A stretch of DNA of 64,000 nucleotides from Aotearoamyces nothofagi (Eukaryota > Ascomycota > Leotiomycetes > Leotiales > Tympanidaceae): the NCBI GenBank assembly GCA_015345905.1, contig JADDTR010000002.1, forward strand, positions 1,178,001-1,242,000, given 5' to 3'. Below the pieces are notes generated by a model, which saw only the letters and a list, made by a program, of their open reading frames with translations, had not been told where the DNA came from and searched no databases. The position numbers were made by a program, and so were the translations under genes. Each line of letters begins with the position of its first letter. The first letter of the stretch is position 1. Shown one piece after another: positions 12,138 to 25,128 of the stretch.

Positions 12138-12334
12138 TCAGGGTGCTTAGCCTAGGGTGCTCAGGGTGCTCAGGGTAGGCAGCTTAGGGTAGCTTAGGGC
12201 AGCTTAGGGTACCGTACTTACAGTGCTCAGGGCAGCTTAGGGCAGCTTAGGTACCGTACTTGCAGTGCTCAGGGTACTCAGGGTACTCAGGGTAGGCAGC
12301 TCAGGGCAGCTTAGGGTATCTTAGGTACCGTACC
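12138..12334 (+). repeat. Degenerate TTAGGG-like direct-repeat tract
   Basis: About 200 bp built from variants of GCTTAGGG, GCTCAGGG and ACTCAGGG, interrupted by TACCGTACTTACAGT-like spacers that themselves recur twice or more. It contains several TTAGGG hexamers (the common fungal telomere unit) but no pure array. Confidence 0.75.
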
Positions 12335-12597
12335 GGACCTGCCGTGCTTGGGGTGTTAGGGGCCTCGGGCAGTCAGCAGCCAGGGCCGTTTTCCCTAGCC
12401 TTTGCTCCAGTTGCGCCTCGCCCGCCCGGCCTTTCTTTGTCTGGCTTCTGAAACGCTACGAGGACAAAGCCTCCAGCGCCCCGGGAAGGCCCTACGGGCT
12501 TACTTGCTTACCTCCACTACACTGCACTACAATACCTGCGCCCCTCCCACATCTCCTCCCAGGACAATATCTTCCTTCCAGTGCATTATCCTCTATC

Positions 12598-12647
12598 CTC
12601 TCCATTCACCTTCTCCATCACCTTCTCCAGCACCTTCTCCAGCACCT
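12598..12647. repeat. Imperfect CACCTTCTCCAG tandem repeat
   Basis: Three to four imperfect 12-15-bp units (variants of CACCTTCTCCAG) in the pyrimidine-rich upstream region of the chitin synthase. Confidence 0.6.
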
Positions 12648-13081
12648 ACCTCCCCATCTTGCCGCCTTGTGTGCTCTCCCTGGTATTCCGTACAGATACG
12701 ACCTTCCTGCTTGTAATACTGCACAGTAAGCTGCTGCCCGCAGCTCACTCGCTTGGCAACGCTGCTACGGCGACGGAAATTTAACGCGACCCTCACGCTC
12801 CTCCGCACGCCCTGTGTTTATTATCCCTGGGGCCCTGATTGCGCTTCCTCGGCCCAAAAGCATCAACGTGAAACTCCACACCTCCCTGCCGCTCTTGCAA
12901 ATCGCAATAAGGCCTCGAGAGCGCTGTGCTTCTGCCAGATGCTAGGATAGCTTCCTCATTTGCCCTGCACAAAAAGGGGCCAGCTGGACCCATCGTTGAG
13001 ACTCCGAGCGCATTCCCGCGCCGTTGTTACGCATTCCCCCTCCAGAGCCAACTGCCCTCGGAAGGGTGATATTGGACAATC

Positions 13082-16000
13082 ATGGCGTACAACCGTTTAG
13101 GTGTGTCTATCCATTTTTTTTCCGTGTCTTCTTCCTTCTTGTCTTAATTTTCACCTGCCCTTTCCTTTCCCTGCACTGCGCTGCGCAACTGTTGGTCTCT
13201 GGTGCATGTACTCGACAAACTGTAGTTTGCAGAGGCTTGCGGTGCAGGTCATCCCTGAGACCAGTTGTCTGTTTCCACGTTTGCTGTGTGAGATTCACTC
13301 TAGACTGTGTGCTGGAGCCTCTCGAGACATCACACAGTGAGGCCGATCGAAGTTGCGCATTACTATTCATAAGCGTTGAGCGCATGCACTTGGACTTCAA
13401 AGCTGGGCAAAAAATACAAAACAAACTTGGCAACGATATCTAATGAATTTCGGGCGAACAGGTCATCCAGGTGAAAACCTCGAAGACGACTACTACAACC
13501 CTAATACTATGAATCCTCGGTCAGGTCGATCACCTTCGCCCGGGCACCCTTTGAACCACGGGTACCAACTCGAAGATGCACCACCCTATAGCAGACCGCT
13601 GGTAGGATCACCGGGTCCTGGAAGACCAAATGTTGACATTCCTATGGGACCTACTCCTATGGGACCTCCTGGCAGAAGGCCAACACCTAGTGATCGGTTG
13701 CAGGCGCAACCTACTGTGAGTGATGAGCCAAATCTGGCAGGATTATAAGGCAACTTGCTGATGTCGTGGCTGTAGTACTCTGTCGAGAACATTAACAACT
13801 CTTATGGCCATAACGAGAACTACGAGCAGCGCTATCCACTTGATCCTAATCACAACTATCAACGTGACTATGCCATAAATCCTGAAGCTCACCATGATGC
13901 GTATTATCAACAGCCATACCAGCCTTCTCCGCACGAGGAGCACCCTCTGAGTGACTATCCTTCGCACGATGGATCAACTTATTTTGGCGAGCAGGATGAT
14001 GACCGCCCGATCCTCTCCAACGAGCCATACGGACCAGATCCCCACACTCAGCCAGAATATGATGCCAGTTTCAATGGGGATGCGGCACCTCCCAATCCTG
14101 CACCGCTCAAGCGATGGAAGACGGTCAAGGAAGTTCAATTGTTCAATGGTAATCTTGTGCTGGATTGCCCTATTCCTCCGACTCTTCTGAACAAGATCCC
14201 GCATGCCCCTCCGCCCGAACGTGATGAGTTCACGCATATGCGATATACTGCAGCAACTTGCGATCCAGCAGAATTCTTCGAGGAGCGATTCACACTACGG
14301 CAGAGACTCTTCGCGAAACCCCGGCATACCGAGCTGTTCATTGTCGTGACAATGTACAATGAGGATGACGTGCTCTTTGCGCGGACGATGAGCGGAGTAT
14401 TCAAGAACATTGAATACATGTGCTCACGGAAAGACAGTAAGACGTGGGGTGCCGACGCATGGAAGAAGATTGTTGTATGTGTCGTGAGCGATGGACGTGC
14501 CAAAATCAATCCAAGGACAAGAGCTGTACTAGCGGGGATGGGTGTTTACCAGGAAGGTATTGCAAAGCAACAAGTCAATGGCAAAGATGTCACAGCGCAT
14601 ATTTATGAGTATACCACACAAACTGGTATCTCAGTGAAGAGTGACATTGTTACACTGAAGCACAAGCAACAGCCAGTTCAGATGCTTTTCTGTCTAAAGG
14701 AGAAGAATCAGAAGAAGATAAACTCTCACCGCTGGTTCTTTCAAGCATTTGGCCGAGTTTTGGACCCAAATATCTGTGTGCTTATCGATGCGGGTACCAA
14801 GCCTGGCAAGGATTCGATTTATCACCTCTGGAAGGCGTTTGACCTGGAACCAAACTGTGCCGGAGCTTGTGGAGAAATCAAGGCTATGCTGGGCCCTGGC
14901 GGAAAGAACCTCCTCAATCCTCTCGTAGCGACGCAAAATTTCGAGTACAAGATGAGCAATATCCTGGATAAGCCTCTGGAATCAGCCTTTGGATTTATTT
15001 CCGTCTTGCCTGGTGCTTTCTCAGCCTACCGGTATATAGCCTTGCAAAACGACAAGACTGGTAACGGCCCTCTGGAGAAGTACTTTGCTGGTGAGAAGAT
15101 GCACGGAGCAAATGCTGGCATTTTCACTGCCAATATGTACCTTGCAGAAGATCGTATTCTATGTTTCGAGCTGGTTTCGAAACGCAAGTGCCATTGGATC
15201 CTGCAATACGTCAAATCCGCAACGGGCGAGACGGATGTCCCAGACACTATGGCAGAGTTGATCCTACAACGACGTCGATGGCTGAACGGTAGTTTTTTTG
15301 CCGCTGTCTACGCCATTACCCACTTCTACCAAATTTTCCGCAGTGACCATAGCATCCTGAGGAAGCTCATGTTCTTCATCGAATTTACATATCAAACTAT
15401 CAACATGATTTTTGCATGGTTCGCCATTGGCAATTTCTTTTTGGTTTTCCGTATTCTGACCGTTTCTCTTGGCGACGATGATCTGCTGGGGACGGTAGGA
15501 GACGTACTAGGTACAGTTTTCGAATGGCTCTACGCTGCAACCTTACTCACTTGTTTCATTCTGGCATTGGGAAATCGGCCACAAGGTTCAAACGCGTTCT
15601 ACATGTCCATGGTGATTTTCTGGGTTTTCATCATGATGTACGTCTCCATTCCGAAATTCCGTTATAGGAGAAAACTAACGGACTATGTAGATATCTGATG
15701 TTTGCCTCGATCTTCATCACCGTCAAATCAATTATGACTGAAGTCGAGGAGAATGCTTTCTCGTTGTCAGAACTCTTCTCAAACACGATTTTTTTCACCT
15801 TGATTGTATCACTTATGTCTACCTACGTCCTCTGGTTCCTAGTCTCCTTCATCTTCTTCGACCCTTGGCACATGTTCACCTCCTTCTTCCAATACCTCCT
15901 CATGACCCCGACATACATCAATATTCTAAACGTCTACGCTTTCTGCAATACCCACGACATTACCTGGGGAACCAAAGGCGACGACAAGGCCGAGAAATTG

Positions 16001-16396
16001 CCCTCTGCAAAGGTCAAAGCCGATGGAAAAGTCGATGTTACGATCCCGACAGACGACGCGGATCTCAACACGCAGTATATGGTAGAAATCAACTCGCTTT
16101 CAACCAAGGCTCCAAAGGAGAAGCGTACCTTCACGGCATCTGAGAAGCAGGAGGATTATTACAAGGGCTTCCGAAGTGCCGTCGTCCTCCTCTGGGTGAT
16201 ATGTAATATCGCTCTTTGTGCCGTCGTGCTGACTACGGGCGGCGACTCGAGCCTGACGCTTACGGGCACGGTAGACGACGACTCGAAGGCAAACACGTAC
16301 ATGGCGATAGTGTTGTGGTCCGTGGCTGGATTGTCGGCGTTCAGATTCGTTGGAGCGATGTGGTTCCTGGTCGTCAGGATGTTCCGCGGTGTTTGA
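13082..16396 (+). CDS. Chitin synthase, Chs1/Chs2-type (probably class I)
   Basis: Plasma-membrane glycosyltransferase that polymerises UDP-GlcNAc into chitin. Four exons: 13082-13100, 13462-13715, 13776-15637 and 15691-16396 (946 aa). Exon 1 (19 nt, MAYNRLG) is followed by a 361-bp intron. Residues about 1-185 are a low-complexity Pro/Asn/Tyr-rich cytosolic domain. The conserved region starts at [13 protein letters not shown]. It holds [15 protein letters not shown], the catalytic LAEDR (about 549-551) and [12 protein letters not shown] (about 589-593). About seven hydrophobic helices follow in the C-terminal third. The phrases [15 protein letters not shown] and [10 protein letters not shown] match class I/II rather than class III enzymes; class I is my preference. 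An in-frame ATG at 13443 offers an alternative start (MNFGRT). It is convergent with SLY1, 180 bp apart. Confidence 0.93.
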
Positions 16397-16576
16397 TTAG
16401 ATGCGATACTGCATTGCCTTTGGTAACCTTTTGCTCTTTACAGCGTGCATCTCATGTCTTTTTCTATCACGAGTAACGAGACTCCTTGAATACCATACCA
16501 AGCAAGGCACGGTGCATAGTATGGCGATTGTGCTTCTAGGCTAGTATAATATGCTATGCTTTTATATCGGTATCGA

Positions 16577-18972
16577 TCACGAAGATGCTTCCATGCCTAG
16601 CTTCTCCAGTTCTAACTTTAAAAAGTCCTCTGCATTAATCAGTTCGGTGCTGCCGTAGACGACCCTTCTCTTGCCGGCCCCCTTCTCAGCGCCGCTCCCC
16701 CCAGCCCCAGTTCGCTTCGCCCACTCCTGTAAATTACCATATTCGTCCATGCTTCCACCACCGACAGTAAAGACTACTGCCTCGCTAAATCCTTGTCTCC
16801 TCTGTCCAAAGCTAGCACCCGTGCCAGGACCTAAGCTTCCCAATCCGCCCGGCATGCCTGACTGTTGCTGAGCCCTCGCCGCACTGGGCGGAGGCATGGT
16901 ACCTCTAGCATTCGCACTCCTGGGATCGAAGTACAAGTAGTTTTCTGTTTTAGCAATAGCGCTAGATGATGCGGATGCTGGATCCATGAGGGATTCTGTG
17001 ATTTTCGTGATGGTTAAGTCGCGGTTTGCGGGCAGGAAGTTCTTGACGCCTGAGATGAGAGTTTCAAAGTTTGCACCTACGCCGGATTCCTTGAGGCGAT
17101 CGGTAAGCCGATTACTGATACTACTGAAACCACGGAATAACTCGGTTGATGCAGAAGTTTGTGCTGCAGTTGGCTGCGCCGGGGCGGACGTCATCATTGT
17201 CATACGTGTTGTTGCGCGAACTCTGTTTGGATAGTTAGTTATAGAAATTCTCGAGTGCTTTCATAGGTGGCATACTGTTTAACGTAAGCTAGAGATGTGG
17301 TATCTGCACCTGCAACTTTTAATGATTCTTCAAAGCGCTCCATGTCCGTTCTTGAAACTTCTTGTTCGGTGCTCAAGAACCAAATTATGAACAGCCTCAG
17401 CTTGTCCATCGGCTCTTTCCCTTTTGCTTCATCATTAAGGACTTCAAGCATTTGTGCTTTAGACTGCTTCATTATGTTTTCTTCCAATTGAAAATAATTG
17501 TCCAGTTGCCGATTCTTAATGCCATTTAGTAAGGCCGCCAAAATGTTCATGTGCATATCCAGAACTGCTTTCCTTTCCCGTAGCTCAGGGAGAAGAGTGA
17601 TTGCTGCTTTCAGGTGTTGTGCTGACGCGCTTGTGTCATTTTGCAGATCTTCAATAGATGATGCCCCTGTCTTTTTTGTAATTTCATTGGCATCATCTTT
17701 ATAACGCATCAACTCGGCGTCAATATCTTCAGCAACTTGTGGAAATGGTACACCGGAATTCTTGCTCCAGAAGAAATCATTCGACGTAAGATCATAACTT
17801 CGCTTTGTAGACCCTTTCGTAGGGGTTTCCTCATCTACGGGTGTCTCCACAGTGATGCGATTAAGCTTCATGGCAAGCACGTCGTGTACAAGAGATTGAT
17901 ATGTCCATGAATGTGAGAGCATCGGAATCAAGTCCACATTACGGTCAAGAATAATGAGAACTGGTCGAGACGACGCTGCACCAGCGGATGAAGATGGCCG
18001 ATGACTAGAGCCCGAGAAAAGATTATCCTTGGAGTTTAGAATATGGTCCCTAAGCTTGCGATCAAGCTTCGCAGAGATCAGTTCTGCTGCCGCGCCTTTT
18101 GGGCATCGTATAATGGGGATGACGCCTTTTAGTTGTTAGTAGAGAATCTCAAGGCCGATACGGAGCGACAAACCCATTGTCACGACAACACTAAAGAGGC
18201 CGCTGACAATCCTATCTACGACGTGATCCAACTCTTCATCTTTTGTCCGCGCGCTGTTGAGAGCCCAGTAAGTATTTTCTTTTCTCATGCCCAAGCTGAA
18301 AAGATCTGGCTCCCCGACAACGAAATTTAGATATTGGTCAAAGACCTGTGCTATGCTTTCTGATGTTCCGGCAGCTGCTGTTTGTGCTGCGAAGTCCTCC
18401 AGTAAAGGCCGGGGTATAGAGGATAGGAAGTTAATGTAGGCGGGAGAGTAGAGGCCACGAGACAGGTCTGCTGTTATTGCTTGTAGGTTAGATGAAGTCG
18501 GCTCTACTAGATAGAGAACAGGTACATCTGGTATAGGGTGTCGCACGGATGATATGTGCCTGGTGCAGTCAGCAACTTGCCAACGTTGTGAAGACAATTT
18601 CAAAAAATAAAAAATAAACAAAGGAGTGTTGTTGTCTAATGCGGACATACATATGCATTGTAACTCCCCACGCTCGCAGGTCATTAACTCGTAGTACGCT
18701 GCTAATGACATCTCGGCCTAGATCATCAAATACCAGAACTTTCCATATTGGGTCCCCATCTGAGTTGAGTATTGGTGTTGAGACCAAGCCGTTGATGGAT
18801 GCAGAGTCGTGGTGGTTTTCAGGTGTTTGTTGGGCATCGTGATTCAAGTTCAAGATCTTCTCTATAGAGTCTGCAGAGCCGTGAGTGTTAGCTTTGCAGT
18901 CTTCCTTATATGCACTGTGTAGACGTCCTTACGGATTTGACGATCCCGGAGGGATTGCTGGCTTGATGCCAT
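16577..18972 (-). CDS. SLY1: Sec1/Munc18-family ER-Golgi fusion protein Sly1
   Basis: Binds syntaxin Sed5 and promotes SNARE-driven ER-to-Golgi vesicle fusion. Five exons on the minus strand: 18933-18972, 18651-18870, 18174-18559, 17276-18125 and 16577-17222 (713 aa); all phases close. The N-terminus [13 protein letters not shown] followed by SIEKILNLN is typical of Sly1. Later come [43 protein letters not shown] and [11 protein letters not shown], the best-kept SM-family stretches. The Gly/Pro/Ala-rich stretch near residue 640 is an insertion typical of fungal forms. The end ([17 protein letters not shown] and [12 protein letters not shown]) fits the last SM domain. The upstream region is 1.1 kb and divergent from the zinc-finger gene. 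Confidence 0.93.
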
Positions 18973-20102
18973 GCTTGCTCAGGAACAAAAGGCTGCAGAT
19001 CAGCCAGAATTCGAAGGGCTTCTCATACACATATATTGCAGCTCCTTGCTAGGCTAGAGTATGTAGCAAATACGAGAATAGCGTTCGGTCCAGATCGTCA
19101 GCAATGGCAGTGGGCATTTGCGATCCACGGTTCTCGTAGCTTTCAAGGTTTCTACGGCGAGCTGCAATGGCCTACGTAGCGGGTAGAGTACGAATAGGCT
19201 GTCATGCCAATAGCAGTTAGACGCTGGCGGCTCCCTTACGCGAGAGTGAATACAACTTCAATCGCGACCTCAAACGTTCATTCTCTTCATTCTCTCGTGC
19301 ACAATCGTCAACACTCATCTCCAGAACCATCATGGCCGCGTTTTCTGACATATTCAAATAATCGTACAAATGAACTGAACAGAGCAAAGTGAATCGGATC
19401 TAAAGGATTGGAAAGGCTCGAGCGGGAGCTCACCTACATATGAAGGGTACGGTGACATCTTTGACAATTTTGCCCCCATTACAGAGCAAGAACAAGAACA
19501 AGAACAAAGGCCGCCACTACTAGCAACTCCAAAGTGCTGTATTCAAACCCCCAAAACACCTATTCCTCTGATATTGCCTAAACTCAAGCCTTGCTCTTGC
19601 TCCTTCAAGGGGCAGATCACAAAGCAGAACGCACCGCAGCCCCGATATTGTATTGCAGTTGCACACTTGTTGTTCAATATTCAATCACGGGACTCACAGG
19701 TGCTGAAGGTGCTCAAGGTGGTGAAAGGGTGGTGAACAAGTGTCGACTAAGGTGCCTGTTTAACTGCGAATACATCCACAACCTCACTTTTGCAGGCTAA
19801 TCCAAGCTCAAGAAGTGTGGGTGTATGTGGTGACAGGTGTGGCGGTGTGGATGCAGTGTGGGTGTGCATCCATCCAGCCTTCGCGGCCTGCCTTCTGAGA
19901 CCGAGGCCAAGAAGGATTTCCTTGTTTTGGCGCTGAGAGACCAAACTTGCTGTTCCTTGATGCTGATTGGTTCTATCGCTTAGTGCACCCACTACGGCCA
20001 TTTTAGTCGAAGCGCGCTCGCTGCCTTAAGATCGGCACAACAAATATCTCAGTGAGCTCCTGATACCGCAAAAGCAGCGCCCGCACATTCCCCGAAGAGA
20101 AC
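18973..20102. promoter_or_regulatory. Divergent intergenic region between SLY1 and the CCCH zinc-finger gene
   Basis: 1.1 kb between two divergent starts. I see no gene in it. It contains an imperfect AACAAG repeat (about 19489-19507) and GTG-rich sequence near 19800-19870. Confidence 0.45.
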
Positions 20103-23100
20103 ATGGATCATGTGATTGACCACTCCTCACCGATGCCAGGAGGGCAGGACTACCAACAAGAAATGGAGGGATATGCAGTCGACCCAGACCTTCTGAATGA
20201 CACGGCATGGCCAGAACCGGTAGAGCAGTATCATCAAGATGCCTTTATGCCTCAGCAGGCCTATCAACAGCAATACCAGCCTCCATCACACTCTCAATAT
20301 GGCAGTTATGGGGTCCCCCATTCAGCCCCGTACCAGCCCAATTCATATTCGAGTATATATGCACCTCAGTATCAACACCCGAGTCATATTGATCCATATA
20401 ACTTACCACAGTATGGTCTCGAGCAGTCGCACGTTCCAAACCACACTCAGAGCTCTTTTCCTACCAGCAGTAGCTCCTTTCCTACAAGCAGTAGCTCCTT
20501 TCCTACAAGCAACAGCTCTTTTCCTACGGGCAGCAACTCATTCCCTACAAGCACCAGCTCATTTCCTACCAGCACCAGCTCCTTCCCTTATTCTATGCCT
20601 GGAGCGGAAAGTGCTACAATTTCGCCTCAAGCACTCGAACGAGTTAGTGTCCAGCAAAACCCATTGAGCAGCGGTAGATTACATGGATCGCAGATATCCT
20701 CGATAGCTAATGTTCCAAGTGGATCATTCCTTGAAGACTGGGGACAAGAATCGACCGCGGGATTTCGTGCTCAGCAGACGGCCGGTTTTGATGGCAATTA
20801 TGACCAGCACAGTTCGGATCCTGGAGGCGCGGTTCCGTATCCTACGCTTAAAACCGGCACTGAAACTGGTGCTGCCGATGCTCCCATCTCCAATGAGATT
20901 GAAAAAGTTGGCACAGGTGATAACGAAATCCCTAAAGTTAAATCTTATCAACAGACAGAGTCTGTTGCGCAGCAATCAGCTCTGAGAACCACGCATAAAG
21001 AGCTGCTAAAGAGACCTGAAACTCTTCCTGGTCGTCTATTAAAAGCTGCCCCATTTATTCTTTTGAGCTCAGAACCCATAGAGGTTGTAGTTGGAAAAAA
21101 GGGTTAGTTATACCTCAATTTACGCTTAATATATCGACTCCCATTGTTGACTGATCTCATTTAGCAAAAATTCCCGTATATAGACCTCGTGCGAACAGAA
21201 GTGGGAAACCTCTTATTCCTAACTTAGTTGTTTCTAGTAAGTACAGAATAGTCGGCCCAGCTTTCCAATATTTGGGTTCATAAAACTAATCTTGACATCG
21301 CTCGGTAGACACCCCCGTGAGCCAACGTCCAAGTTCTGACAAGAAGCGACGCTCGAGAGCAGCAAGCACCACATTGAAATCGAAAGCCGCTAAACCAGAC
21401 GGCAAGCAGCTGCAGACCAAGGAAGCCAAGCCACGGTCCATTGACAGCCCTCGTAATGCAAATACCACGGCATCGCCCATTTCAGCCGAGGAGACGAGCT
21501 CCTCGGAGGAAGAACCAGAGTCATCCGAGGAGTCCGATTATGAAGACGAAGAAGAAATGGAGCGACGAGTCAGAAGAGCCAAGTATTCCGAAACAGTATT
21601 GAGCGACGTAAGTGCGAGTTATCCAAGCCTTCCGCGCCATGCAGCCTGCGGTATTGTAGGGCTTGCAGTAATATTTATTACGGTCATACGTTTTGATCCT
21701 TCGCTGACATTTTTTGTAGCATCGTACTGCTGAAAGGCCTGTAGGTATCGCTGAGGGTGCCGCATGGGACACCATTGGCGCTCTGTTCATATCTAAGCAC
21801 CGGGATGCATTACGGGAAGAAATGGCTAATGGAACAGCTGCCTATACTCTTCTCCTTAGTAATTTACGGGAGGAGTTCAAGAAGGCTACCGGAGATCTTA
21901 AAGCTGCAGAAGTCAATAAACGCACTGATGATATCAAACGGCTTAAGGAAGCTCGCGTAGTTCGGCGCAAAGCCATTTCCGAATCATTGAATGCTGCCTA
22001 TCTTTACGGCCACGACAACGTTATCCAATTTTTTGGCAGTAGCGGAAAGCTTGTGAACAGCCTTACATCGACATTAATGGATTGTATTAAAGAGGGAGAT
22101 TTCATTGGCGAGCTTCCGAAAAATGTTTTGCGACTTATGGCGGAAATCAACACTTTAACAGATGAACTGATGCTAAAGGTCAAATTTGATGCAATCCAAA
22201 AGCGCTTCATTAAGAATGGTGACGATGAAGTCAAAATGTACATCGACAAAATTCTATCAAATACTCCAGCAGGGAAGGAGCGGGCAAACAAAGAAGCAGA
22301 TGTCCGAATTGAAGAAGCCAAAAAAGTCGCGCTATCGGATGCACAAAAGAAACTCGAAGATCAAAAGAAGCCCTCCAAGACTCCTCAAGTTTACCCCAAT
22401 CTTAAACGTGCCCGCGAATCTGACGGCACCTCCAACAAGCCAAACAAGAAGATCGCCTCAGAGATTACAGGTGTCCCGGCTCAGAAGACACCAGTTACAA
22501 AGTCCGTGTCAGCCACTCCACGAACCACAAATCTCTTTGCTAGTATGTCACGACCTGGTTTGAAGCCACAAGTAGCTGCATCAAAATCTGCCAACCCCGC
22601 CCCAGCGGTCAAAAAGCCTGCTCCAAAGGCTGCCCCATCACCTCCCCCACAGTCATCTCTTGCAGCAATTCTGGCTAGTATCGAGAAACCAAAAGAGGCC
22701 CCAAAGCTACCAGAAGCTCCCCCTAGGCCGCCGGAAACACCAGAAGAAAAGGCAAGACGGGAACGAAAGGAGAGTAGGAGACACCTGCGCGTACGCTGGA
22801 AGGATGGGAAAGACCTCGAGCAAATTAGATTGTTCAAGCATGAGCAAGCCGAAGATGAGGGACGCCAGGAGGATATGCTCAGAGACGCTCATGATGATCG
22901 TTCTGAAGGGATGATGCTCAAACAGCGGCTCGAAGCCTCAGACGCAATGGACGAAGACGATGATCCTTCTGGCGAGATTGAGTATCGACCATATCCCGAA
23001 CTTACACCGATCGATTTTGACTCCTTGGACACACTAGTGCTTGAGAAGAATTTTGTTACAAGAGGTGGTCGAGTAATGTTCACAACAGAGCAGCAAAAAA

Positions 23101-24299
23101 TACAAGAGCGACGTGAATCTCTAGAGTTGATGGTTGTTTACACAGACCCTAAAGACATACCACATTCTGCTAAAGAACCTCCATATGATAATTCCGGACA
23201 CGACCAAACTGAAAGGTATTTTGGACAGCCTACAGAGGCTTGGCTTGGGCAGAGATTACAGGAAATCCGTCAATATGGCGTTAACAATGCCTTGGCAATA
23301 TTTGTTCGTAGACTGGAAGAGCGCAAATTCCGCGATATTCGCGGTGATCCGACTCGCGCTTTCACCACAGAGCAAACATCTATCACAGGACAAACGTCCA
23401 CACCAGATATTGCCTCAATTCTTAATGCCATGAAAGATATAGGTCCATCACAAGCACAACAATCAACGGGCTACCAGACTGGCTACCACCAACACTCCAC
23501 ATACCAACAATTCGGAACCTCACCTTCACACTTGTCAGCCTATCAAACACCAGAACCACAATCTCGGACACCGTCTGGTAGTAGTACCAATATGGATCCT
23601 GCTGCTCTCGCCAATCTTGAACGCATCGTCGCCTCTCTCCAGGGTAAACCCTACCCAGCGATCGAGCCGCCTTACTGGATGTCTGAAACTGGAAAGGCTC
23701 AGTGGTGGGCTGGCTATTATCGTGACAAGACTATTGCCGCCGATAAAAAGACCGCAGAGGAGAGCACAGTGCAAGCACAGTCTCGAGCACAAGCTCCTCA
23801 CATGACGTCGACACAAACACCACAGATACAGGCTCCACATGCACCATTCCCTCAGATCCCCGGCTACCAGATACCCACATCTTCCAGTGTAGCAACAACT
23901 TCAGCTCCAATGTATAATGCCAACCAGCTACAAAGTGTTCTTGCCGGTCTTCAGAATGATTCAAGCAGTAATGACCAGCCACTGCAACAACAGCAGAACT
24001 GGCTTGATGCATGGGCTGGTGTGAACAGTGGGCACAACGGTCAGAACTACCCCCCTCAGGTCCAGAATCAACAGCAGAATTGGGACAACTCTTGGAGCAA
24101 TACAGGCAGCAACGACGAGGATTCGCGGCCAAGCTACGGCAGCCAGAACCAAGATAATCCCCGAAAGCGCGGCCGGGATGGAGGCGACGACGGCCACAGG
24201 ATTCCTGCTAGTGAATATAAAGCAAAAACAAAGCCTTGCAAGTTCTGGCAGGAGGGAAAGTGCGCAAAGGGTGCTAAGTGCACGTTCCGTCACGATTGA
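20103..24299 (+). CDS. Large CCCH zinc-finger protein, function unknown
   Basis: Four exons: 20103-21102, 21165-21236, 21309-21607 and 21720-24299 (1316 aa). The N-terminal 330 residues are Gln/Tyr/Pro/Ser-rich with six to seven FPTSxxS heptads at residues 119-167. Next come a basic segment (KKRRSRAAS) and a Ser/Glu cluster around residue 450. The only likely globular domain is near residues 470-660, starting ERPVGIAEGAAWDTIGALF and continuing with helical charged sequence. A Pro/Ala linker, an Arg/Glu-rich stretch and a Gln-rich tail follow. A single CCCH finger closes the protein: C1297-x7-C1305-x5-C1311-x3-H1315. The finger and low-complexity flanks suggest an RNA-binding nuclear protein, but this is inference. 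I do not recognise a named orthologue. Confidence 0.85.
20457..20588 (+). repeat. Coding 21-bp tandem repeat (FPTSxxS heptads)
   Basis: Six full copies and one partial copy of a 21-bp unit inside the CCCH protein gene, encoding FPTS(S/T)xS heptapeptides. Copies differ at several third positions, so the array is not very recent. Confidence 0.85.
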
Positions 24300-25128
24300 T
24301 CAACTGGTTGGCCATGCTCTAATAACCTTTTCCACCATCACGACACAGATACAACACGTTATCACGTTTAATTTCCAAATCTCATTTGTCTCACAGTCGC
24401 ATATGGCAGGCGTTAAGTCTGAAGCATACCCTGACCTTTTCGGATCTTTGTTCCAGGAGGCGTACTATTTTCTCCCTGTTTAGTCTCGAAACACTTGTAC
24501 TAAGATATGATGGATTGGCAATGGACATCGTATAGCGTGGGCATAGATGGGAGTTTTTACAATTGCTCTGCAGTTATCTTCTTTTACTTTCTTCCTTGTA
24601 GGATTATCATAGGCGCACTTCGCACAGGCACTGCTAGTGTCTCGAAGGAGTCAACCACTCCAGAGATCAACTATGCATCCGTCTGTGCCCTCAGCGTATT
24701 GTTCGCAAGCTCGCCTTGCTGGTGTACATTAGCCACGTGACATACGAGGAAATATTACCATTGAAATCAACACCCAATGACTGAACTGGTAGTCAAAAGT
24801 GACTGCGGAGATTCCAACGATTACTATTTTAGGTTAATTTAATATTTATGATATTGCTATCCTAAAAGGTAGCGCTAGCAATATCTACATGTAGATCAAG
24901 AAGGATTGCACCTAGCCGGAATTCGCATACCTGCTTATTTGTATGTAACCTTATTCGGAGCCCATTGAGTCTCGGGGTCTTCTTAATCAACTATCAACTA
25001 CATATCTGATAGCTGGCAATAAGTAAATCCCACATAAGTAATGCCCCCATGCTCGGGGTCTAGCCAGTAGTATTAGGGTAATGTGGACTGGTTTACCATG
25101 TGATGGTCGTTGTTGGACTCGACTTGAT
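24300..25128. other. Convergent 3' intergenic region
   Basis: 829 bp between the ends of the CCCH gene and RRP4, so both 3' untranslated regions lie here. Around 24850-24930 the sequence is AT-rich and includes a short inverted repeat, CTACATGTAG. I see no gene. Confidence 0.5.

Larger units (their letters stand above)
11282..13081. other. Gene-free repeat-rich island and chitin synthase upstream region
   Basis: 1.8 kb with no supportable gene. The first half carries GTAC-rich words, a GTAGC array and the degenerate TTAGGG-like tract listed separately. The part from about 12.4 kb is pyrimidine-rich on the plus strand and likely holds the promoter and 5' leader of the chitin synthase. A GACGTCACGTGGG site lies at 11407-11419. 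Confidence 0.5.

Noticed and set aside
12138-12334. True telomere or chromosome end
   Set aside because: TTAGGG units are degenerate and interrupted, with ordinary genes on both sides; I call it only a telomere-like tract.
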